Shown: positions 5,933-11,314 of the stretch, piece after piece | How positions within the stretch are numbered: the first letter of the stretch is position 1 | How the letters are laid out: every line of letters begins with the position of its first letter | Source of the DNA: an uncultured Eggerthellaceae bacterium | GTDB lineage: Bacteria; Actinomycetota; Coriobacteriia; Coriobacteriales; Eggerthellaceae | NCBI GenBank assembly: GCA_934668515.1 | Contig: CAKUNS010000040.1 | Span: 1-11,314, forward strand | DNA: 11,314 bases | Reading direction: 5' to 3' | Translations under genes and position numbers: made by a program | Notes under the pieces: generated by a model | Database searches by the model: none | The model's input: the letters and a program-made list of their open reading frames with translations, nothing else | Told to the model about the DNA's origin: nothing

Positions 5933-6415
5933 TTACGCCCTGTGTCCACGGCCCTTGGTAGCCAGCAGGAAGAACGCCAGAACAACAACCACACCTGCGG
6001 CGAAGGCAACTGCGAAACCGTCGCTTACATGGAAAACCGGGATGCCGACCAGCATGCCAACGAAATAAGGAACAAGCCAGACCAACCACACGCAGATGCT
6101 CAGCAAATGGAAGCTGTGGCGCGACTTCGCGTTACCGCGAAGAGTGACGTACGTTGCCCAACCGGCATGGAAGAGCATCAGGACGATTGCCAGAAGGCCC
6201 GTAATGCCGTGAAGCGGAGAGATCGCGCCGCCGCTGCCCTGAGCCATGATGGTCATGATGGTGGTGCCGGTCGTGTCGCAGGCAAGGCCCAGCCAGAAAA
6301 AAGCAAGGTGTGCGGGCTTCAGCTCGCCGGCGCGGCGCTCGGAAAAAACTCCGATGGTGTACGCAACAAGTGCAAGGGAAATAACGGTGGATGCGATGAT
6401 AAGCAAGGGACTCAT
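5933..6415 (-). CDS. hsmA: HsmA family membrane protein (TIGR03987-like)
   Basis: A 160-residue membrane protein matching from memory the TIGR03987/HsmA family. In Clostridioides difficile HsmA binds heme and protects against oxidative stress. It has about five hydrophobic helices (about 2-24, 36-58, 68-91, 103-124 and 132-152). Family-like stretches are YTIGVFSERRAGELKPAHLA, FFWLGLACDTTGTTIMTIMA, SPLHGITGLLAIVLMLFHAG and WLVWLVPYFVGML. Several histidines (His36, His69, His83, His100, His103) could serve heme binding, but which ones do so is unknown. GGAGGT at 6429-6424, eight bases from ATG 6415, decides the start; a TTG six bases upstream is too close. The cognate regulator known next to hsmA in C. 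difficile is absent here. Family assignment is fairly secure; function is by homology. Confidence 0.85.
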   Translation of the reverse strand: MSPLLIIASTVISLALVAYTIGVFSERRAGELKPAHLAFFWLGLACDTTGTTIMTIMAQGSGGAISPLHGITGLLAIVLMLFHAGWATYVTLRGNAKSRHSFHLLSICVWLVWLVPYFVGMLVGIPVFHVSDGFAVAFAAGVVVVLAFFLLATKGRGHRA

Positions 6416-6540
6416 GTTCAATTACCTCCAAGATAAAACTTTGCGTTCCGCGAAGAGCTCTTGCATGCGCTCGCTTTTGACATTGCCTATCTTGAAGTCG
6501 GGGCATGTGAACATCAAAGGGTCCCTGTTCACTTTTTGCC

Positions 6541-6614
6541 GCGCGACGCGGTCACCCACCGCAGCGCACCGCCTCGTTTGTCACGCGATACGGTCGCCCG
6601 CCGCAGCGCGCACC
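6541..6614 (-). repeat. Imperfect 42-bp tandem repeat after the DUF1893 gene
   Basis: Two copies, starting at 6542 and 6584 on the plus strand, match over about 30 bases with six differences, all transitions. On the minus strand the core reads CGCTGCGGYGGGYGACCG followed by YRTCGCGYGRCAAA. A weaker third copy, offset by 43 bases, appears to overlap the last codons of the DUF1893 gene. The whole stretch is very GC-rich. There is no clear terminator in it. Confidence 0.6.
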
Positions 6615-6619
6615 ACTCG

Positions 6620-7087
6620 CTATCCGCGTGAAGCAGCCATACGGCGAACGGTTTCGCGAATAGCCTGCTCACCCTCAAACGGGTCGGAAATGCCAACGAC
6701 AGAGGCATCCATGGGACACTGCCCATCCCCCTTGCGGTTGACGATGTAGGGGACCAAGTCGTCGCAGGCACAGGCGATCCCGTGCGAAAGCAGAACGTCG
6801 CGCGCATCGCCGCTCATCGCCGTTGCGAAAATGGCAGCTGGCTTTAGCTGGACATACAAAAGCGCCGGCGCCTTGCCCACAACCTTATCGGCGACAGACC
6901 AACCCTCGAAACTGCGTCCCTCTGAAATCCATTGCAGCAATGGCTTCACACCGTGCTCGCAGCTGATCACCGTTTCGCCATCGCGAACAGCCACACAGGT
7001 TGCACCTTCGATAGAAAGAAGAGTCGCGCGAGCCTGCTCGATGTCGGCGGTTTCAGGGGCATCGAAGCCAAGGGTTTCCAGCTGCAT
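6620..7087 (-). CDS. DUF1893 domain-containing protein (deaminase-like fold)
   Basis: A 155-residue soluble protein that I recognise as DUF1893 (TM1506-like). The Thermotoga member has a fold related to cytidine deaminases, but no reaction is established. The domain spans about residues 18-147. Visible features are CVAVRDGETV (31-40), the block ADKVVGKAPALLYVQLKPAA (66-85), the cysteine pair ACACDDLVPYIVNR (105-118) and the conserved-looking GQCPMD (122-127). The start ATG 7087-7085 is preceded by AGAAGGA at suitable distance; the open frame extends 33 codons further but without a ribosome-binding site. The gene is divergent from the DUF454 gene and is followed by a tandem repeat. There are no close partners. 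Related proteins occur mainly in anaerobes, from memory. The substrate is unknown. Confidence 0.85.
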   Translation of the reverse strand: MQLETLGFDAPETADIEQARATLLSIEGATCVAVRDGETVISCEHGVKPLLQWISEGRSFEGWSVADKVVGKAPALLYVQLKPAAIFATAMSGDARDVLLSHGIACACDDLVPYIVNRKGDGQCPMDASVVGISDPFEGEQAIRETVRRMAASRG

Positions 7088-7161
7088 GAGAGTTCCTTCT
7101 GTCGCTTGTATAAAAGTCCAAGCAAAGAGTACCACGCACGCCGCCCGTCTGGCATCTCGGC

Positions 7162-7183
7162 TGCACAGCACCTGTGCATTTTT
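7162..7183 (+). terminator. Hairpin with T-tract in the divergent intergenic region
   Basis: TGCACAG (7162-7168) pairs with CTGTGCA (7172-7178) around a 3-base loop and is followed by TTTTT (7179-7183). This is a canonical intrinsic terminator on the plus strand, yet no plus-strand gene ends before it. It could stop an antisense or small RNA, attenuate the downstream DUF454 gene, or act instead as a palindromic protein site. Confidence 0.45.
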
Positions 7184-7216
7184 CACGCCAAGAAGTTGCC
7201 TTTGGTGAATCCACTT

Positions 7217-7231
7217 GTTAGACTAACCTTA
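7217..7231. promoter_or_regulatory. DtxR/IdeR/MntR-like palindrome upstream of the DUF454 gene
   Basis: GTTAG-A-CTAAC (7217-7227) is a perfect inverted repeat. Its reverse strand, AGGTTAGTCTAAC, matches 12 of the first 15 positions of the known DtxR/IdeR box TTAGGTTAGSCTAACCTAA (13 bases of its core with one mismatch). It is 40 bases before the start codon, within promoter distance. Metal-dependent control is inferred. Confidence 0.4.
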
Positions 7232-7267
7232 GTTTGTTAACCGCAGATAACGTTAGAGGGTGCAGCG

Positions 7268-7768
7268 ATGAGCAGGCCAGCAGCGACGATCGACCGAGAC
7301 GCATTCGACCAGCTGGGTGAAGCATCCTCGCAGCATGCAAACGGCTCGCACCAGGCGTACCGCGCGCAGCATTCAGGCAGTTCCAAGCTTCGCCACACCC
7401 TTTGGGCGGCAGGCGGCTTCCTGTTCTTCACCCTTGCTATGGTGGGGGTCGTCCTTCCGTTTTTGCCCACAACACCGTTCATTCTAGTTGCGGCTTTCTG
7501 CTTCGCACGCAGCTCCGAACGCCTGAACCAATGGTTCAAAGGCACCAAGCTTTATAAGAATGTATTGGAAGGGTACGTCACCAAAAAATCGATGACCCCG
7601 AGAGCAAAGCTGACCATCCTCGCGCCGGTCACGCTTCTTTTGACCATTGGCTTCGTCCTGATGAGCAACGTCCCCGTAGGCAGGGTCGTCCTTGCCGTTG
7701 TATGGATTGCGCATATTATCTACTTCGGTTTCGTAGTGAAAACCGACCGCGGTGAAGCCGCCGCTTAA
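7268..7768 (+). CDS. YbaN/DUF454 family membrane protein
   Basis: A 166-residue inner-membrane protein of the DUF454 family (YbaN in E. coli), whose function is unknown. The signature GVVLPFLPTTPFILVAAFCF (residues 60-79) followed by ARSSERLNQWF is diagnostic. Hydrophobic segments lie at about 45-79 (two helices broken by the Pro-rich motif), 116-133 and 138-157. A cytoplasmic basic stretch VTKKSMTPRAK precedes the third helix. The first 40 residues are a polar, disordered-looking extension beyond the usual family start. GAGGG lies seven bases before ATG 7268. The gene is divergent from the DUF1893 gene and convergent with hflX. The DtxR-like palindrome and a hairpin lie upstream. Iron or manganese control is possible but unproven. 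Confidence 0.93.
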   Translation: MSRPAATIDRDAFDQLGEASSQHANGSHQAYRAQHSGSSKLRHTLWAAGGFLFFTLAMVGVVLPFLPTTPFILVAAFCFARSSERLNQWFKGTKLYKNVLEGYVTKKSMTPRAKLTILAPVTLLLTIGFVLMSNVPVGRVVLAVVWIAHIIYFGFVVKTDRGEAAA

Positions 7769-7853
7769 CGCTTAAGGCCGCGCTGAGGCGGCAAGGCCCA
7801 CGCCCGAAACGACAGGGGTCACCCCGCCCCGAACCGCGAAGCGTCGCTAATCG

Positions 7854-9158
7854 TTACTCAGCCCGAAACGCCTCGAAGTCGCTTGCGAATGCCTTTGGAA
7901 TCATCATCGAGATGCGCGTGCCGTCTTCCGTGTGCTCTTCGCTCACAATAAGGCAGCGCTCATGAGCCTTCGAAACCAAGTCGCCGCGCTGATATGGAAT
8001 CAGGACATCGACTTGCTCGTCTTGCGCAGCCGCCATCTGCGCGATGCGCTCGATCAGCTCGTCAATCCCCTTCCCCGTGTTGGCAGAAACCGTTAAAGCG
8101 CCGTATTCGGTACGCAGCTGCGCTTGGCGCTCCTCGGAAAGCAAGTCGCACTTGTTGAATATCAGGATCTGCGGCAGCGCCTGGGCGCCGATCTGTTCAA
8201 GCACCTCGTTAACGGCAACGATCTGGTCTTCGAACTCGTCCGAAGACGCATCCACCACATGAAGAATCAAATCGGCCCCGGTGATCTCATCCAGCGTCGA
8301 CTTGAACGCCTCAACCAGCGTCGTGGGGAGCTTCTTGATGAAACCGACCGTGTCGGTCAGTATGATCTCGCGCCCCTCGGGCAGCTCGAACTTGCGCGTG
8401 GTCGAGTCAAGCGTTGCGAACAGCTTGTCGTAAGCAAGCACGTCGGCATCGGTCAGCCTGTTCAGCAAGCTGGATTTACCCGCATTGGTATAACCGGCAA
8501 GCGCCACCTTAAACATGCCGCTTTCGTAGCGGCTTTCGCGCTGCAGCGCGCGCACTTCGGAAAGATGCGCCAATTCGCGCTTGATGTTGGTGATTCGCTT
8601 GCGCACCAAACGGCGGTCGATCTCAAGCTGGCTCTCGCCCTCGCCGAAACGACTGCCAACGCCGCCCATGCGATTCGACGCCAGATGCGCCCACATGCCG
8701 CGCAACCTGGGAAGCAGGTACTGATTCTGAGCCAAGCGAACCTGCAACCGACCCTCTTTGCTGGTGGCATGTAAAGCGAAGATGTCCAAGATCAACGCGG
8801 TGCGGTCGATCACCTTCAAGTTGCGATCAACCGATTTCTCCAGGTTGGACTGCTGAGACGGAGTAAGCTCGTCGTCGAAAATGATCAGGTCGGCTTCAGT
8901 CGAACGACAAAGCTCGGCGATCTCCTCAACCTTGCCGCTTCCAACGAACGTTCGGGGATTCAAGGTGTCCAGCTTCTGGGTAACCACCCCAACCGTGTCG
9001 GCACCCGCCGTGTCGGCCAAACGCTCTAGCTCGGCAAGGGACGACTCAACAGGCCAGCGCAAGCCAGGACGGTCCACGCCAACAAGAACCGCTTTCTCAC
9101 GACGCTCTTCCGCGACGGTCTTCGCGCCCCTAACCACAACGGTTCGGTACTCGGTCAT
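7854..9158 (-). CDS. hflX: GTPase HflX
   Basis: A 434-residue ribosome-associated GTPase that splits stalled 70S ribosomes or rescues them under stress. The N-terminal HflX domain (about 20-200) includes NPRTFVGSGKVEEI and IFDDELTPSQQSNLEK. The linker has the family signature LDIFALHATSKEGRLQVRLA and the glycine-rich MGGVGSRFGEGES. The G domain has GYTNAGKS (222-229), switch I TLDSTTR, DTVGF (269-273), NKCD (335-338) and SANTGKG. Gly in DTVGF and Asn/Asp in NKCD are intact, so GTP binding is expected. ATG 9158-9156 follows AAAGGA at 7 bases; an upstream in-frame TTG lies inside that site. It is a single-gene transcript. A long inverted repeat covers the promoter. Confidence 0.97.
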   Translation of the reverse strand: MTEYRTVVVRGAKTVAEERREKAVLVGVDRPGLRWPVESSLAELERLADTAGADTVGVVTQKLDTLNPRTFVGSGKVEEIAELCRSTEADLIIFDDELTPSQQSNLEKSVDRNLKVIDRTALILDIFALHATSKEGRLQVRLAQNQYLLPRLRGMWAHLASNRMGGVGSRFGEGESQLEIDRRLVRKRITNIKRELAHLSEVRALQRESRYESGMFKVALAGYTNAGKSSLLNRLTDADVLAYDKLFATLDSTTRKFELPEGREIILTDTVGFIKKLPTTLVEAFKSTLDEITGADLILHVVDASSDEFEDQIVAVNEVLEQIGAQALPQILIFNKCDLLSEERQAQLRTEYGALTVSANTGKGIDELIERIAQMAAAQDEQVDVLIPYQRGDLVSKAHERCLIVSEEHTEDGTRISMMIPKAFASDFEAFRAE

Positions 9159-9178
9159 CCAACGTCCTTTCAAATGAA

Positions 9179-9214
9179 GAAACCGCTATACCCCAGAAGG
9201 AGTATAGCGGTTTC
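9179..9214. repeat. 13-bp inverted repeat upstream of hflX, overlapping the -10
   Basis: GAAACCGCTATAC (9179-9191) and its exact complement (9202-9214) flank a 10-base centre. The minus-strand -10 TATACT (9206-9201) sits inside the repeat. Use as an operator, or as a leader hairpin followed by TTCTTCATTT if transcription starts further upstream, are both possible. Confidence 0.7.
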
Positions 9215-9228
9215 GAACGTGGTCTTAA
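9201..9228 (-). promoter_or_regulatory. Likely hflX promoter
   Basis: Minus-strand -10 TATACT (9206-9201) with a weak -35, TTAAGA or CTTAAG near 9228-9223, spaced 16-17 bases. Transcription would start near 9194, about 36 bases before the start codon. The -35 is poor, so an activator or the inverted repeat may matter. Confidence 0.45.
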
Positions 9229-9295
9229 GGCTTGCCGCGGACGCCGTTCGACGTCTTCAGGATTGCACCTCGACAATCCGAAGCCACGTTAACGA

Positions 9296-9620
9296 TCATT
9301 TGTCGCTTTTCAGCCCATTGCAATACCCACGTATGCCATAACTAGACGGATCGGACGAGCTATCATAGTGCCAGGTCGATGCAAGCTGTTCGTTGTCGGC
9401 AAGGCTTTTGTGGACAACCCCTCGCCGAACAGAGTAGTTCCGCATTAAGCGAAGGCAATCGTTCGCCTGAACGGTTTCACCGTTAACTGCATGAAGGGTT
9501 TGGGGTGCAGGTTCAGCTTGCTCGACCACGGCTCTCAGGACCGCACGGGCCGCTTCGGCATAGCCCAGTCGGAACCGGCGCCCAACTAGGCTTGCGCTTC
9601 AACCGCGCTTCGCGATACAT
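9296..9620 (-). pseudogene. Possible remnant of a small gene (two joined frames)
   Basis: Frame A begins ATG 9620 with MYREARLKRKPSW. Frame B contains VGRRFRLGYAEAARAVLRAV, then a helix-like VEQAEP and a polar tail ending GYCNGLKSDK at a TGA (9296-9298). Each alone is short; together, with one frame shift, they would give about 105 residues. I recognise no family, and codon bias is not decisive. This may simply be noncoding sequence. Confidence 0.2.
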
Positions 9621-9772
9621 CTAGATGCCGCCCCCGATTCCCCTTACAAATGCACCCCAGCCTTCACTGGCCCCTCTCTCTCAAGAACGGGGCCCATCTT
9701 TTGCCGCAACAGCGCCCTGTGCGATTTCTCTTCCCATCGCGCCAGATCGCCGCACGTCTGCGGGTTTTGCTT

Positions 9773-9778
9773 TAGAAT
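9773..9778 (+). promoter_or_regulatory. Possible -10 box of hisS
   Basis: TAGAAT in the context TTTTGCTTTAGAATGG is a good -10. No clear -35 is seen 17 bases upstream. Transcription near 9785 would leave a leader of about 125 bases before hisS. Confidence 0.35.
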
Positions 9779-9909
9779 GGAACGGTTTCTATCGTGATCG
9801 CGATCGGTCAGACGCCGCCTAGCCCGCACGCGCACCCGCGCAACGGAAAAAGCCAAGGTCAGACAGATCAAAATCACGACCACGATCCATCGATCACGAG
9901 GTATTCGAT

Positions 9910-11211
9910 ATGGCAATTCAACTTCCCGAGGGAACCAAGGACATGCTGCCCGAAGAGGCGGCGTTCTGGAACCACTTCCAAGAAACGGCGCGTCGCGTCT
10001 TCGGCGCCTACGGCTACCAGCCCATCGTCACGCCGATCATCGAGCAAACCACGCTCTTCGTACGCGGCATCGGCGAGGCAACCGACGTCGTCTCGAAGGA
10101 GATGTTCACCGCCATCTCGGGCAAGAATCTTGAAACGCTGCTTGGCGGCGGCCATATCAAAGATAAATCCAAGCTGTCCATGCGTCCCGAGGGAACGGCC
10201 GGCGTCGTCCGCGCCATCGTCCAGCACGACCTGGTTCCCCAGGGCTCCGCACCGGTCAAGCTGATGTATGCAGGCCCTATGTTTCGCGCCGAGCGTCCAC
10301 AGAAGGGCCGCTACCGCCAGTTCAACCAGGTGGGCATCGAGTGCCTGGGCGCCGACGAGCCCTCCATCGACGCCGAGGGAATCATCATGCTCATGCGCTT
10401 CTACGAAGCCATCGGCATCCCCAGCGAATCCATGGAGCTGCTGATCAACTCCATGGGCTGCGAGAACTGCCGTCCCAAGTACCGCGAGACCGTTCGCGAG
10501 TACATGGCGCAGCACGAATCCGAGATGTGCGAAACCTGCAAGGAACGCGCCAACATCAACCCGCTGCGCGCCTTCGACTGCAAGGAAGAGGGCTGCAAGC
10601 ACGTCATGGACGCGGCTCCCAAGATCACCGACTACCTGTGCGACGATTGCAAGAAGCATCACGCCACCGTGAAAAGCTACCTTGACGCCGCAGGAATCAA
10701 CTACACCGAGGACCACAAGCTGGTCCGCGGCCTTGACTACTACACGCGCACCGTCTTCGAGGTGCAGGCCCTTGACAGCAACTCCGCCCAGAACGCCATC
10801 GGCGGTGGCGGACGCTACGACAAGCTGTGCGAGGAAGTTGGCGGCCGCCCCACCCCGGGCTTCGGCTTCGCCTTGGGCTTCGAGCGCTGCGCCATCGCGC
10901 TGGAAGCCGCAGGCGTGCAGTTCAAAGCACCCTCCGCTTGCAAGCTGTTCGTTGCCTGCGTTGAAGACGCCCAGCGCGCCAACGCCTTCGCCCTTATCCA
11001 GAAGTGCCGCGACGCCGGCATCGCCTGCGATATGTCGCATCAGGCACGCAGCCTGAAAAGCCAGTTCAAGCTTGCCAACAAGCTTGAGGCCGAATACATC
11101 ATCACCCTGGGCCCCGACGAAGTGGCCAAGGGTGCGGCAACCCTTCGCAACATGGCCACACACGACGAGCGCGAGGTTGATCTTTCCATGGTGCACGAGG
11201 TTTTGAGGTAA
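9910..11211 (+). CDS. hisS: Histidine-tRNA ligase
   Basis: Class II aminoacyl-tRNA synthetase that charges tRNA-His; cytoplasmic dimer. The 433 residues carry MAIQLPEGTKDMLPEEAAFW at the start, motif 2 FRAERPQKGRYRQFNQVGIE (125-144), the histidine-specific LVRGLDYYTRTVFE (271-284) and motif 3 within GFGFALGFER (317-326). The anticodon-binding domain covers about 345-433. The region between motif 2 and the histidine motif has eight cysteines in four pairs (184/187, 207/210, 224/229, 244/247), which suggests bound zinc. A short insertion, LETLLGGGHIKDKSK (74-88), precedes RPEGTAG. CGAGG lies about eight bases before ATG 9910. No T-box motif is seen in the leader. aspS follows after 61 bases, the common hisS-aspS order. 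Confidence 0.97.
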   Translation: MAIQLPEGTKDMLPEEAAFWNHFQETARRVFGAYGYQPIVTPIIEQTTLFVRGIGEATDVVSKEMFTAISGKNLETLLGGGHIKDKSKLSMRPEGTAGVVRAIVQHDLVPQGSAPVKLMYAGPMFRAERPQKGRYRQFNQVGIECLGADEPSIDAEGIIMLMRFYEAIGIPSESMELLINSMGCENCRPKYRETVREYMAQHESEMCETCKERANINPLRAFDCKEEGCKHVMDAAPKITDYLCDDCKKHHATVKSYLDAAGINYTEDHKLVRGLDYYTRTVFEVQALDSNSAQNAIGGGGRYDKLCEEVGGRPTPGFGFALGFERCAIALEAAGVQFKAPSACKLFVACVEDAQRANAFALIQKCRDAGIACDMSHQARSLKSQFKLANKLEAEYIITLGPDEVAKGAATLRNMATHDEREVDLSMVHEVLR

Positions 11212-11229
11212 ACTAAACAGGTTTGAAGT

Positions 11230-11249
11230 GCGTCTTCGCATAAAGACGC
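11230..11249 (+). other. Small hairpin in the hisS-aspS gap
   Basis: GCGTCTT (11230-11236) pairs with AAGACGC (11243-11249) around CGCATA. No T-tract follows, so it is more likely a processing or stability element within a hisS-aspS mRNA than a terminator. Confidence 0.4.
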
Positions 11250-11272
11250 GAAACACAAGGAGCAAAACAAGA

Positions 11273-11314
11273 ATGACGGAATACCTGAACCAGTTCTGCA
11301 TGCATACCGCCACC
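11273..11314 (+). CDS. aspS: Aspartate-tRNA ligase, first 14 codons
   Basis: Only MTEYLNQFCMHTAT is in the window. The start ATG 11273 follows CAAGGAG at 8 bases. A short N-terminus leading to a His-Thr-x-Thr stretch (before the CGELR of the anticodon-binding domain) is usual in bacterial AspRS, and aspS commonly follows hisS. The call rests mainly on that order, since the catalytic domain is outside the window. Confidence 0.7.
   Translation, partial: MTEYLNQFCMHTAT

Larger units (their letters stand above)
9215..9909. other. Nearly 700-base region without a convincing gene, between hflX and hisS
   Basis: I see no tRNA, recognised ncRNA or well-supported gene in this stretch. A minus-strand frame is open from 9598 to 9296 (about 100 codons, with GTG at 9529 as the first start) but lacks a good ribosome-binding site and a recognisable family. 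Another minus frame starts at ATG 9620 (MYREARLKRKPSWAPV) and runs 35 codons; one frame shift between 9513 and 9598 would join the two, so a decayed small gene is possible. The right part (9660-9909) holds GGCCCC/GGGGCC near 9669-9700 followed by CATCTTTT, and the hisS promoter and leader. Confidence 0.5.

Noticed and set aside
6541..6614. CRISPR array
   Set aside because: Only two adjacent diverged units with no unique spacers of regular size; a tandem duplication explains it better.
7769..7853. Terminator between the convergent DUF454 gene and hflX
   Set aside because: Only weak stems are present (GCCGC/GCGGC at 7777-7792, GGGG/CCCC further on) and there is no T-tract, so I do not list one.
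9785..9909. T-box riboswitch before hisS
   Set aside because: The conserved T-box sequence (AGGGTGGNACCGCG-like) is absent and no terminator/antiterminator pair is visible.
9874..11313. Open frame of 479 codons on the minus strand
   Set aside because: Antisense shadow of hisS, with the same low-information composition and no ribosome-binding site.

Overview
The window is GC-rich bacterial chromosome. Protein sequences and gene order fit a Gram-positive actinobacterium, most likely of class Coriobacteriia (Eggerthella/Slackia-like gut bacteria). This placement is an inference from the hisS-aspS pair, the short SRP RNA next to dnaX, a typical OhyA oleate hydratase and an HsmA-type membrane protein. 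No mobile element, CRISPR array or phage gene is visible.

Layout. Bases 1-1800 (minus strand): the gene for the 4.5S-type SRP RNA with its own promoter, then a DedA-family membrane protein and the N-terminal part of dnaX, probably cotranscribed. Bases 1891-2675 (plus): a small charged protein overlapping a TetR-family regulator by 4 bases. Bases 2676-3125: a long leader with a C-rich, G-poor stretch and a pair of TGATCA sites. Bases 3126-4997: ohyA, oleate hydratase, followed by three strong hairpins. Bases 5251-6415 (minus): an unrecognised four-helix membrane protein and an HsmA-family membrane protein, separated by a hairpin terminator. Bases 6541-6614: an imperfect tandem repeat just after a DUF1893 gene (6620-7087, minus). 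Bases 7268-7768 (plus): a DUF454/YbaN membrane protein whose upstream region carries a DtxR/IdeR-like palindrome. Bases 7854-9158 (minus): hflX, a ribosome-associated GTPase, with a 13-bp inverted repeat over its likely -10. Bases 9215-9909: no convincing gene. Bases 9910-11211: hisS, followed by the first codons of aspS.

How the parts may work together. The SRP RNA, DnaX, HflX, HisS and AspS are housekeeping functions (protein export, replication, ribosome rescue, tRNA charging). Between them lies an accessory segment that looks like envelope and host-stress defence: a TetR-type regulator next to an unsaturated-fatty-acid hydratase, a possible heme-binding membrane protein, a DUF454 membrane protein that may be under metal control, and a DUF1893 protein. 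The functional links inside this accessory segment are inference from proximity and from sequence motifs.
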